Origin: Draconibacterium orientale
GTDB taxonomy: Bacteria > Bacteroidota > Bacteroidia > Bacteroidales > UBA12170
Direction of reading: 5' to 3'
Assembly: GCA_020718315.1 (NCBI GenBank)
Contig: DYSK01000003.1
Location: 1 to 37,736, forward strand
DNA: 37,736 nt
Of this stretch, positions 16,590-25,697 are shown piece by piece. A model generated the notes under the pieces. The model was not told the origin of the DNA and did not search any database. It worked only from the letters and a program-made list of their open reading frames with translations. The first letter of the stretch is position 1. The number at the start of each line of letters is the position of its first letter. Made by a program: the position numbers and the translations under genes.

Positions 16590-19412
16590 ATGATTAAGGT
16601 TTTAAATTTCAAGTTATTTCGAATTCTGCTGTTGTTTTTACCTGTAATAAATCCGGTAAGCATTCAGGCTCAATACTATGCAGGTGGGCAAAGTCCCGGC
16701 AGCCTGAAATGGGATCAGATAAACAGTGCATATTTTCAAATTATTTTTCCGAAAGGCTACGAAAATCAAGCCAATTATTTGGCCAATATTTTGGAATATG
16801 CGCGTGTTTTAGATGGGAAGACGCTTCAGAATTTTCCAAGAAAAATATCGGTTCTGCTGCACAACCGATCCGTAAACAGCAATGCCGAGGTTGGTTGGGC
16901 TCCTCGACGAATCGAATTTTTTACACAATCGCCACAAGACAGCTATGCCCAAGAGTGGTTGCAGCAATTGGCTTTGCACGAATACCGTCATGTTGTTCAA
17001 TTAGACAAAATGAATCAGGGAATAACAAAACTTTTGTATGTTCTATTTGGCCAGCAAATCACAGCCGGAGTATATGGCTTGTTTGTTCCATGGTGGTTTA
17101 TTGAAGGAGATGCGGTTGTAACAGAAACAGCGTTGAGTCGTTCGGGAAGAGGTCGCCAGCCTTTATTTGAAATGGAATTGCGTGCTCAGCTTTTACAAAA
17201 AGGAGCTTTTTCTTACGATAAAGCGGCACATGGATCTTATAGAGATTTCACTACTTCTCATTATCATTTGGGCTATTATTTGGTTGGGTATGGAAGAGCA
17301 AAATACGGTTCCGAATTGTGGGGTAAGGCTTTGGACAATGTGGCGAAATATCCATTTACTATCACTCCGTTTTCAAATAGCCTCAAAAAACAAACAGGCT
17401 TAAACAAAGCGAATTTTTATAGGTCTTCTTTGGCAGATTTAGATTCCATTTGGAAAGAGGTAGACGGAAAATTGGAAAGGACAGCTTTTCAGGATTTAAC
17501 AAAAAGCCAATCATTTGTCGACTATCAAAATCCTATCGCTGTTTCCAAAGAGCAAATCATCGCTTTTAAAGACGATTATCAATCGGTAAGCGAATTGGTT
17601 TTATTGGATTCGCTCGGAAAAGAGCAGCAAGTTAGCTTCTTGGCTTTGCATTTCAAAGAAACACTTTCGTCAAAAAACGGAGTCGTTTGTTGGGCGGAAT
17701 ATGATTTTGACCCTCGATGGGCTTACCAAAGTTTCACAAAAATTGTCACATATTCTTTAAAATCGAAAGAAAAGATTATTTTCTCCGAACAGAAAAGGTA
17801 TTTTTCTCCCGCTTTAAACAGCGATGCCAGCAAAGTTGTTGCCGCGGAGTCGTCGGTAAACGACGAACATAGCTTGGCCATTATCGAGTTGTTGGGCGGA
17901 CTGAAAGAGAAAGAGTTTAAAACCCTTTCGAACGATTTTTTTAGTTATCCGAATTGGTCGGCGAACGACACAAAATTGGTGGCAGTTTGTTTAAATGATC
18001 AAGGGAAAAGCCTTGTCCAATTTGATATAGCATCGGGCAGATATTCCTATTTATTGCCTTTCAGCGCAGTCGATATCAGCAAACCAATTTATTGGCGAGA
18101 CTATATTTTGTATCAAGCCGCCTACACCGGAATAAGCAATATTTTCGCATTGCGCTTGAGCGACCGACAAATTTATCAAATCACGACTTCGGCATTTGGC
18201 GCCCATTCGCCACAAATCTGGAACAATCAGCTATTGTATTCGGAATATACCGCAAATGGAAATCAGATAGCGCTTTCCGGAATAGACTCAATGGATTGGA
18301 AACCGATGTTGGAAGCGGAAAATAGCAATTTTCCATTGGCGGAAATTCTTCAAAAACAAGAAGACACATTGCTGTTAAACAGCGCCATTCCTCAAAAGAA
18401 ATACGAAATAAAAAAGTATAGCAAAATAAGTCATCTCATCAATCCACACAGTTGGGGGCCATTTAGTTTTTCGATGGACACCTACGGTTTTAAGCCGGGC
18501 GCAACAATGAGTTCGCAAAACAAGCTTTCTACCCTTATCATGAGCTTGGGATACGAATATGATTTAAATTTTCAAGAAGGAACAACTTTTGCCGAGATCG
18601 CTTATCTGGGCTGGTATCCAGCGATTGATGCGCGAGTAGATTATGGATACCGCCAACGAATAGCTCACGATGCGCGTGCAGATAGCAATTTCATTTTGAG
18701 TTATAATGAAACCAATTTAAGAACAGCTGTATATGTGCCCTTGTTTTTTAGTTCAGGAACATGGTCGCAGCGAATTCAACCGAGATTGGAATATTCTTAC
18801 AAGCAATTGGATGTTATGAATGTGGGGGTGGAATTGAAGAAAAGCAATTATCAGATTTTGAGCTATTCGATACAATGTTCAAATTTTCAAAAGTCGGCCA
18901 AACAGGCGCTTTTCCCTAAATGGGGACAGCAGATCAATTTCATTTATCTTCAAAGCCCGTTTGATGAGAGTGGAAGTTTGTTTGCTTTCAATTCGGCGTT
19001 TTATTTTCCTGGGTTCGCAAAACACCACGGTCTTCGTGTTTATGTTGCTTATCAAAACCGAATTGGAGATGCCGATTTTTATGCCAATCAGATTGTGTTT
19101 TCGAGAGGATATATTGGACTGAGTTTTGAAGAGCCAATCAGTTATAAAATGGATTATAAATTGCCTTTGGCTTATCCCGATTTTAACATTGGAAGTTTAC
19201 TTTACCTAAAACGAATCAGTTTGGCTTTATATTATGATGAAACCTTCGAAAGAAAAACCGCCGGGACAAGCTATCGCTCTGTGGGCAATGATTTGCTTTT
19301 TGAAGTGCATTTTCTGCGCTCGTTTATTCCATTTGAACTGGGTTTGCGAAGCATTTATTTGCTCGAAAACAAATCGCCCTATTTTGGTTTCTTGGGAACG
19401 ATAAAGATTTAG
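16590..19412 (+). CDS. Predicted surface metallopeptidase fused to a beta-propeller and outer-membrane barrel
   Basis: This 940-residue exported protein has a signal peptide of about 28 residues ending SIQAQ. An N-terminal gluzincin-like zinc-peptidase region follows: LALHEYRHVVQ gives His130, Glu131 and His134, and WWFIEGDAVVTE gives the third ligand Glu172, at the usual spacing. The middle (about 300-620) holds short repeated blades of the TolB/WD40-like propeller type (for example FSPALNSDASKVVA and FSYPNWSANDTKLVAV). The last third (about 640-940) is rich in alternating aromatic strands and ends YFGFLGTIKI, like an outer-membrane barrel of the BamA/surface-antigen kind. I infer an outer-membrane-anchored protease; I know no named family for the full combination. 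A TACTTTCG (-7 like) sits at 16566. It overlaps the next gene by 4 bp at its stop. Confidence 0.75.
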   Translation: MIKVLNFKLFRILLLFLPVINPVSIQAQYYAGGQSPGSLKWDQINSAYFQIIFPKGYENQANYLANILEYARVLDGKTLQNFPRKISVLLHNRSVNSNAEVGWAPRRIEFFTQSPQDSYAQEWLQQLALHEYRHVVQLDKMNQGITKLLYVLFGQQITAGVYGLFVPWWFIEGDAVVTETALSRSGRGRQPLFEMELRAQLLQKGAFSYDKAAHGSYRDFTTSHYHLGYYLVGYGRAKYGSELWGKALDNVAKYPFTITPFSNSLKKQTGLNKANFYRSSLADLDSIWKEVDGKLERTAFQDLTKSQSFVDYQNPIAVSKEQIIAFKDDYQSVSELVLLDSLGKEQQVSFLALHFKETLSSKNGVVCWAEYDFDPRWAYQSFTKIVTYSLKSKEKIIFSEQKRYFSPALNSDASKVVAAESSVNDEHSLAIIELLGGLKEKEFKTLSNDFFSYPNWSANDTKLVAVCLNDQGKSLVQFDIASGRYSYLLPFSAVDISKPIYWRDYILYQAAYTGISNIFALRLSDRQIYQITTSAFGAHSPQIWNNQLLYSEYTANGNQIALSGIDSMDWKPMLEAENSNFPLAEILQKQEDTLLLNSAIPQKKYEIKKYSKISHLINPHSWGPFSFSMDTYGFKPGATMSSQNKLSTLIMSLGYEYDLNFQEGTTFAEIAYLGWYPAIDARVDYGYRQRIAHDARADSNFILSYNETNLRTAVYVPLFFSSGTWSQRIQPRLEYSYKQLDVMNVGVELKKSNYQILSYSIQCSNFQKSAKQALFPKWGQQINFIYLQSPFDESGSLFAFNSAFYFPGFAKHHGLRVYVAYQNRIGDADFYANQIVFSRGYIGLSFEEPISYKMDYKLPLAYPDFNIGSLLYLKRISLALYYDETFERKTAGTSYRSVGNDLLFEVHFLRSFIPFELGLRSIYLLENKSPYFGFLGTIKI

Positions 19413-19852
19413 TCGTAGATATACAACACATTCCCGTCGTAGGAAGTGTGGTACTGTTTTAAACGGTATGTTGATGGGCCGCTCACATTGCTTCCGTCCA
19501 GAATCAAATAAATGGATCCACAGCAAGAATCGGAAATGGTAAGCCTGCTTTCGTCCACCATCAAACGCGGACATTGTGTTCCTTCGCAACAATCGTAAGG
19601 ATCGTGTGGGCAAGTCCGTTCAAAAGCTACAAAATCGGTATCACTGATTCGATACACTATGATTCCACGACTTGGATAGTTGGCGGTAAGATATACGAAT
19701 CCACCTCCAGAATTTAAATCAATAAACTGTGCCGAATTGGGATAAATTTGAATATTTACTTCCACATGCGGCAAAGGCGAATAGGCGTCCTTTTCGCAGG
19801 CGACCAGAAAAACAATCAGCAGAAAAATACTCAGGCCGGATTTGATTCGCAT
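19409..19852 (-). CDS. Rieske-like lipoprotein with incomplete cluster ligands
   Basis: This 147-residue predicted lipoprotein starts MRIKSGLSIFLLIVFLVAC, with lipidation at Cys19; this start was preferred over an upstream one at 19978 that lacks a proper leader. The body resembles Rieske-fold proteins: GIIVYRISDTDFVAFERTCP carries the first motif Cys81-x-His83, and the second loop has DSCCGSIYLILDGS and SGPSTYRLKQY, as in Rieske GPA/PL loops. A normal second motif CxxH is replaced by Asp-Ser-Cys-Cys-Gly-Ser, so a standard 2Fe-2S ligand set is not complete. Extra cysteines at 88, 89 and 94 are also present. It is probably periplasmic and may be structural, bind another metal, or use a disulfide-stabilised fold. 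Its function is unknown. Confidence 0.7.
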   Translation of the reverse strand: MRIKSGLSIFLLIVFLVACEKDAYSPLPHVEVNIQIYPNSAQFIDLNSGGGFVYLTANYPSRGIIVYRISDTDFVAFERTCPHDPYDCCEGTQCPRLMVDESRLTISDSCCGSIYLILDGSNVSGPSTYRLKQYHTSYDGNVLYIYD

Positions 19853-19982
19853 TTTAATTTCGTATCTGACAAAAGAACGAAAAAATGTGCTGAAAATTTT
19901 AGATTCAAAAAGAAAATCAAATGGAAACAATAAAGTTTTAACGAATAGCAAAAATAGTGTCAAATAGAAAAATATCAAATAG

Positions 19983-20014
19983 TTGGGTTTTCGAATGTAT
20001 TTTTATTAACTTTG
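19983..20014 (+). promoter_or_regulatory. Putative Bacteroidota-type promoter for the caspase-PP2C operon
   Basis: TAACTTTG at 20007-20014 matches TAnnTTTG exactly; TTG at 19983-19985 lies 21 nt upstream. A transcription start near 20020 gives a leader of about 40 nt to ATG 20063. Confidence 0.6.
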
Positions 20015-20062
20015 TGGGTTAAATAACATAAAATGGAATATTATCCCCTAAAAATAAAAGCC

Positions 20063-22483
20063 ATGAAGTCAAAAATCGTTTTAATTCTGATCAGCCTTTT
20101 TATCGCAGTATTCTCAATTCAGGCGCAGGAGAATGCAAAAGATAGTTTTAAAGAAGGCTCCAAAAATTTTAAAAAAGGGTTGTTTGCTCCTGCTATTGAA
20201 GGCTTTACCAAGGCTATTCAATTAGACCCCAATTATACCGAAGCCTATTTTTATCGTGCGCAAGCATACGGCAAAACAAATGAACCGGCCAAAGCCGTTG
20301 AAGACTATGATGTTGTAAATAAATTGGACAAAGCCAATATCCAAGCTTGGTTGTCGAACGGAAATATTTGTTATGATTTGAAAAATTATGGCAAGGCGGC
20401 CGAGAAATATGCTCAATACCTTGCCGTTGAGAAAAAAGACCTACCCATTCTTTCCAAACAAATCAATGCGCTCTACGAAATAAAAGAATGGCAAAAAGCC
20501 TTGCAATATGCGAAGCTTTCGTTAGGTGTGAAAGAAAATGTTGAAACTTACTACATCATCGGAGATTTAGAATTTATTCTGAAAAATTTCACCGCAGCCG
20601 AAGCGTCTTTCCGCTCAGTTCTTGCCGAAACCCCAAATCATCTCAACGGAAGAGTTTATTTAGCAAAAACGCTTTACGCGCAAGGAAGATATGATGACGC
20701 AATCAAAGAAGCAAATACAGTAATGGCAAGCGTTAAAGACGAAAAACGAGCTTTTTTAACACGCGTATATGCTTATCACAAAAAGCAGGATTACCCTCAA
20801 GCAATAAACGATCTTTCCAAAGTTATTCTCATTTATAAAGACGATGCGGATATTTTGGATTTGATTAATTTTAGAGGCGATTTATATTTAGAATTTAGTC
20901 AGCACATGAATGCAATTGCCGACTATTCAATGGCTCTAAGCAAGGATCCTGAAAATATTTATGCTTTGTTTATGCGTGCCAAATCCTACGATCAAATTAC
21001 TCGAAAAGACGTGGCTATTTTGGATTTTTCAAAAATTATTGCTTTGGCAAATGTAAAAACCGTAGATGCCGAATGTTTGAATTACTCCAAGTCTCGTTTG
21101 TTTGAACTAAAAAGAGAAAGCAATAAACCGGTGATTTCGTTGAAGAACGAAAATTTTTCGAACGACGAAATTCGCGTTACTTTTAATCAGAAAGAAGCCG
21201 AGCTCAAAATCCTTGTCAAAGAAGAAAGCAATGTAGAGGACATTTCTATTCAAGGCGGAGCCATCGTTGATCAGTACACAGCAGATGGAAAATACATAGT
21301 GCCATTTAACAATAAGGGCGATTACGAATATGTTGCAAAACTTGATTTAGTGAATCGCAACGAATTCAGTATTACAGCAGAAGACGCCTATGGCAACGTA
21401 AGTACTGTAAATTACAAAATCGTTCGCGTTGAGAATGATGCTCCAAAAATTGCATTTATGATTCCGTTTACAGATGAAAACCATCAGGTATTTTTGGAAA
21501 ACGATGCTCCGGTAGTTTATTTTGAAGGAAATGTGAGCGATGAAAGCTTAATTAAATCTATCACATTCAATGGAGCCATTATCCCTTTCAATAAAAACGA
21601 TAAAAACCCACGATTTACAACCAACATCGATTTAAAAGATCAGTCAAAAGTTACCGTGGAGGTTACGGATATTTATGATAATAAAATGACTCGCGAGTTT
21701 TATTTGAATCGCGAAAGTTCTTTGTTGGCAAACAACAATCCAATGGGAAAAACCTGGGTTGTATTTATCGAAAACTCCGACTACGAATCTTTTGCTTCGC
21801 TTGACGGCCCGGTTAAAGATACACGTTTGATGAAATCGGCCCTTTCCAATTATCAAGTACACAATATCATTCACAAGCAAAATATGACAAAAGCCCAAAT
21901 GGATAAATTTTTTTCCATCGAATTGCGCGATTTAGTGAAGCGTAATCGGGTCAATTCGTTGGTTATTTGGTATTCGGGGCATGGCAAATTTTTAAATGAT
22001 GTTGGGTATTGGATTCCCGTTGACGCAGATCGTAACGATGAGTTCAGCTTTTTCAATATCAACAACTTAAAAGCAAGCATGCAGGTGTATGCAAACGATA
22101 TTACCCACACCTTGGTAATAACCGACGCTTGTGAATCGGGGCCTTCGTTCTATCAAGCGATGCGTGCTGATGCCGAAATAAGAAGATGCGCAGATGAGAG
22201 CGCAACAAAATTCAAATCGTCGCAGGTATTTTCCTCTGCCGGTTATGAGTTAGCCTCCGACAATTCGCAGTTTACCAAAACTTTTGCCAATACACTTATC
22301 AACGATTCGGAGCAATGCGTTCCAATTGAAGCCATTGTTTTGAAGGTAACTGACGCCGTGGTAAACGAAAAACAGCAAAAACCTCAATTTGGAAAAATTG
22401 CCGGATTTGCTGATGAAAATGGAACGTTTTTCTTCATTAAAAAACAAGCGGGAATAACACCATCATCTCCGATTACTAATTAA
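20063..22483 (+). CDS. Secreted TPR protein with C-terminal caspase (C14) domain
   Basis: This 806-residue exported protein has a signal peptide MKSKIVLILISLFIAVFSIQ ending AQ, which sets the start at 20063 rather than ATG 20033. About nine tetratricopeptide repeats fill residues 25-350 (for example ITEGF-like A-x-IQLDPNYTEAYFYRAQ). Two Ig/cadherin-like segments follow (about 365-470 and 470-560, with ITAEDAYGN and VEVTDIYDN marking their ends). The caspase-fold domain runs from about 570 to 795. Its catalytic dyad is intact: His640 in IWYSGHGKF and Cys690 in VITDACESGPS, fifty residues apart as in other C14 peptidases. The expected partner strands VVFIENSDY and SSAGYELASD are also present. 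It likely acts in the periplasm. It is the first gene of an operon with the propeller-PP2C receptor. Substrate and activation are unknown. Confidence 0.9.
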   Translation: MKSKIVLILISLFIAVFSIQAQENAKDSFKEGSKNFKKGLFAPAIEGFTKAIQLDPNYTEAYFYRAQAYGKTNEPAKAVEDYDVVNKLDKANIQAWLSNGNICYDLKNYGKAAEKYAQYLAVEKKDLPILSKQINALYEIKEWQKALQYAKLSLGVKENVETYYIIGDLEFILKNFTAAEASFRSVLAETPNHLNGRVYLAKTLYAQGRYDDAIKEANTVMASVKDEKRAFLTRVYAYHKKQDYPQAINDLSKVILIYKDDADILDLINFRGDLYLEFSQHMNAIADYSMALSKDPENIYALFMRAKSYDQITRKDVAILDFSKIIALANVKTVDAECLNYSKSRLFELKRESNKPVISLKNENFSNDEIRVTFNQKEAELKILVKEESNVEDISIQGGAIVDQYTADGKYIVPFNNKGDYEYVAKLDLVNRNEFSITAEDAYGNVSTVNYKIVRVENDAPKIAFMIPFTDENHQVFLENDAPVVYFEGNVSDESLIKSITFNGAIIPFNKNDKNPRFTTNIDLKDQSKVTVEVTDIYDNKMTREFYLNRESSLLANNNPMGKTWVVFIENSDYESFASLDGPVKDTRLMKSALSNYQVHNIIHKQNMTKAQMDKFFSIELRDLVKRNRVNSLVIWYSGHGKFLNDVGYWIPVDADRNDEFSFFNINNLKASMQVYANDITHTLVITDACESGPSFYQAMRADAEIRRCADESATKFKSSQVFSSAGYELASDNSQFTKTFANTLINDSEQCVPIEAIVLKVTDAVVNEKQQKPQFGKIAGFADENGTFFFIKKQAGITPSSPITN

Positions 22484-22508
22484 GGTATAAAAAAATAAAA
22501 CGATTAAA

Positions 22509-25500
22509 ATGGACAATCATTTTAGAAATCGGCTTTGGAGTTATCTGAAGCCGATTTTTTTAGCTGTAGTTATACTGCCGTTAAATCTTTTTGCTCAAAC
22601 CTATTATTTCGAAAATTATAGTGTTCAACAAGGACTTCCCAATTCAAAAGTTTATAGTGTTTTACAAGATAACGAAGGCTATATTTGGATTGCATCACCG
22701 AGCGGTTTGAGTAAGTTCGATGGCTCAAATTTTACTTCTGTAGGAGAAGAATTCCATATTCCCGAAGCAAACGTAAGAGCCCTATTTCTCGACTCAAAGA
22801 AAAATCTTTGGGTAGGCTATGACAACGGAAATGTTTACGTAAAAAGCGAAGGGGTTTTTTATGAAATCCTGAACGACTCCATTAACCCGAAAGGCTCAAT
22901 CACTGATTTTAGTGAAGCTACAAAAGGAACAGTGATTGTTACAACTGTTGGAGCCGGTGCTTTCTTTATTCACAATGCCCTCAGTAAAGAACAGGAAATA
23001 GAACTCTTTACAGGAAAGGAAGGTCTTAGTGATGAGATATATAAAACCATTTGTCTGAAAAATGGAGATGTTTTTTTTGCTACAAATGTCGATTTAAAAT
23101 ACCTCCCTGTCGATAGCACGCGTTTCAAGTATTTTAGACCAAAAAATTTCCCGACATTCTTTTTATCTACTTCTGTTTTACAAGATAAAGATGGCAATTT
23201 ATGGATTGGAAAACACAATGGAGGATTGTATAAGTATAATTTTGAAAAAGACGAATTTATTTTTTTCGATCAAAGAGATGGTTTAGCGGAAAATTTTGTT
23301 AGCTCTCTTTTTCAGGATTCCAAAGGCAATATCTGGGTGGGAACTTGGGGTGGTGGAATTAGCGTTTTAGACGGAAAAAAAATTATACACAGCTACAATC
23401 TTTCGAACGGTCTACAAGGAATGAATATCCAGAAAATCACCGAGGACGCCGAAGGAAACATTTTGATTGCCACCCAAGAAAATGGGTTTAGTATTTTTAA
23501 AGGTGCCCAATTTCTCGCATTTACTGAGGAAAACGGATTGCCAAACAACCAAATTTGGGCCATCGAAAAAGGCGATGACAATACAGTTTGGCTGGGCACA
23601 AATCTAGGATTGGCATTGGTAGAGATCAAAGACAATAGAACTTTCGAGGTTTTAAAAATTTACAATCAAACCAATAGCGAACTCATCGAAGATAAAATCC
23701 GAAATCTAAGAAGAGATGCTGCCGGAAATTTGTGGGTTGGAACGGCCACTTCGGGTATTCAAAAGTTTGATATAAAGCGTAAAGTGTTTATTTACGATCC
23801 GTTTTTAAATTCAAATTTACCGCGCCAAGCATTGCTTTTGGGTGGGCTCGAAATAGACTCAAAAAACAATTTATACATAGCCACCGTCGATGGATTAATC
23901 AATCACGAAATCAGTAACGGAAAAACCTATCGATTGTCGCAAACCCATAACCTAGGAGGAAATGATATTTCTGCTCTATTTCTCGATTCAAAAGAAAAAC
24001 TTTGGGTTGGTCTTCGCGGACGCGGTGTGTCTTTTATCGAAAACAACACGATTGGATATTATGGAAAAACGAATGGTATAACCCCCGTTTGTTTTGGCCA
24101 ATCGCCAAACGGCGAAATCTGGGTAGGAAGTTACAATGGAGTATATAGGTTTGAAAACGACTCCCTTATAAAAATGTTAGATAAAAGTAGCGGCTTGCTT
24201 TCTGATTATGTTACGCTTTTGCGTTTTGATCATAGCGGCAACCTATATATTGGGAGCAGCAACGGACTGAATAAATACAATTTGGAAACAAAATTAATCA
24301 CCCATTACACCGATAAACTTGGGTTTACAGGGATAGAAACCAAGACAAACGCAGTGCTTGAACTGCCAAATCAACAAGTGTTGTTTGGGGCTACAGATGG
24401 TCTTATGATTTTTAATGAAAACGAAAGTGGAAATTACAATAAAGAGCCTTTTATTCATATTACTAACCTTAAGGTAAACTTAAAGGATTACCCGATGGTT
24501 CAAAACGAATCGTTTTCTTACGATCGGAATTCGTTTCTTTTTAATTTTCATGGCATTTCTTTAAGCAACGAAAGTGCAGTAGAATATCAAGTGATGTTGG
24601 AAGGTTTGGACGAAGATTGGCGCCCGGTTACAAAACAAGAAAATATTTCGTTTTCAAATTTGTCTTTTGGAAGATATACCTTTAAAGTTCGGGCTAAAAA
24701 CAACAATCATGTCTGGAATAAAGAACCAGCTACCTATACTTTTCGAGTTCGCCCTCCATTTTGGATGACTTGGTGGTTTATCGCTTCCGTTACAATCATT
24801 ATAGTGGTTTCTACTATCAGCTTTGTTCGATACCGTATTTATAAGCTGCAGAAAGAAAAAGAAATTCTCGAAAACAAAGTAACCGAACGGACAATTGAAA
24901 TTTCGCAAAAAAACGAATTGTTGGCCGAAAAGAACAAGCACATTACGGACAGTATAAACTATGCAAAAAGAATTCAACACGCAACCATGCGACCTGAAGA
25001 AGATTTGTACAAAATCTATCCGAATTGTTTTATTTTATATTTACCAAAAGACATTGTGAGCGGAGATTTTTATTGGTATTCGCAAAAAGGGAAACATTTG
25101 ATAATTGCCGCCGCCGATTGTACCGGTCATGGTGTTCCTGGCGCTTTTATGAGTATGCTTGGCATTGCGTTTCTAAATGAGATAACAGGAAGAATGAATA
25201 AATATTCTGCCGGAACAATTTTGGAACGTTTGCGCGAAAATGTGATTAAATCCTTGCATCAATCCGACGAAGGGGAATCTCAAAAAGACGGAATGGACAT
25301 TGCCCTGATGGTTTTGGATACAGAAACCAATATTATTCAATTTGCCGGAGCCTACAATCCGCTCTATATTCTTCGAAACAATGATTTGATAGAGGAAAAA
25401 GGCGATCGAATGCCAATTGGTATCCATGCTCGCGATGAAGAAACTTTTACAAATCATGAAATTCAATTAGAAAAAGGCGATGAACTTTTTGTTTTTACTG

Positions 25501-25697
25501 ATGGATATGCCGATCAGTTTGGCGGTCCAAATGGAAAAAAATTGAATTACAAAAAGTTCAGATCAATATTGCAAGAAAGTTGCAGCATCGAAAATACCAG
25601 TGATAAGCGAGAGTTTCTTCACGCCGCTTTCAGAGAATGGCGTTCTGATTATGAGCAACTAGACGACGTTTTGGTGATAGGTGTATCTATCAAATAA
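22509..25697 (+). CDS. Propeller-sensor transmembrane PP2C (SpoIIE-type) phosphatase
   Basis: This 1062-residue inner-membrane receptor starts with a leader of about 30 residues. A periplasmic region of about 14 two-component-regulator propeller repeats follows (30-660), each with the pattern D-x-x-GNLWIG or KEKLWVGL. A Y_Y_Y immunoglobulin-like domain (about 670-745) contains LEGLDEDWRPV and FKVRAKNNNHVW. A single helix lies near 755-777, then a basic coiled coil (780-825). The cytoplasmic SpoIIE/PP2C phosphatase domain runs from about 830 to 1062. Metal-binding aspartates are present: Asp853 in VSGDFYW, Asp870 in AADCTGHGVPGAF, FTDGYADQ, and QLDDVLVIGV. The domain therefore looks active towards phospho-Ser/Thr partner proteins. 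No kinase, STAS or anti-sigma partner is in the window. It lies 25 bp after the caspase gene, and its 3' end overlaps hutH by 8 bp. Confidence 0.93.
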   Translation: MDNHFRNRLWSYLKPIFLAVVILPLNLFAQTYYFENYSVQQGLPNSKVYSVLQDNEGYIWIASPSGLSKFDGSNFTSVGEEFHIPEANVRALFLDSKKNLWVGYDNGNVYVKSEGVFYEILNDSINPKGSITDFSEATKGTVIVTTVGAGAFFIHNALSKEQEIELFTGKEGLSDEIYKTICLKNGDVFFATNVDLKYLPVDSTRFKYFRPKNFPTFFLSTSVLQDKDGNLWIGKHNGGLYKYNFEKDEFIFFDQRDGLAENFVSSLFQDSKGNIWVGTWGGGISVLDGKKIIHSYNLSNGLQGMNIQKITEDAEGNILIATQENGFSIFKGAQFLAFTEENGLPNNQIWAIEKGDDNTVWLGTNLGLALVEIKDNRTFEVLKIYNQTNSELIEDKIRNLRRDAAGNLWVGTATSGIQKFDIKRKVFIYDPFLNSNLPRQALLLGGLEIDSKNNLYIATVDGLINHEISNGKTYRLSQTHNLGGNDISALFLDSKEKLWVGLRGRGVSFIENNTIGYYGKTNGITPVCFGQSPNGEIWVGSYNGVYRFENDSLIKMLDKSSGLLSDYVTLLRFDHSGNLYIGSSNGLNKYNLETKLITHYTDKLGFTGIETKTNAVLELPNQQVLFGATDGLMIFNENESGNYNKEPFIHITNLKVNLKDYPMVQNESFSYDRNSFLFNFHGISLSNESAVEYQVMLEGLDEDWRPVTKQENISFSNLSFGRYTFKVRAKNNNHVWNKEPATYTFRVRPPFWMTWWFIASVTIIIVVSTISFVRYRIYKLQKEKEILENKVTERTIEISQKNELLAEKNKHITDSINYAKRIQHATMRPEEDLYKIYPNCFILYLPKDIVSGDFYWYSQKGKHLIIAAADCTGHGVPGAFMSMLGIAFLNEITGRMNKYSAGTILERLRENVIKSLHQSDEGESQKDGMDIALMVLDTETNIIQFAGAYNPLYILRNNDLIEEKGDRMPIGIHARDEETFTNHEIQLEKGDELFVFTDGYADQFGGPNGKKLNYKKFRSILQESCSIENTSDKREFLHAAFREWRSDYEQLDDVLVIGVSIK

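Noticed and set aside
20033..20062. Ten-residue N-terminal extension of the caspase protein
   Set aside because: It would put polar and charged residues ahead of a complete signal peptide and start only about 12 nt after the predicted transcription start.
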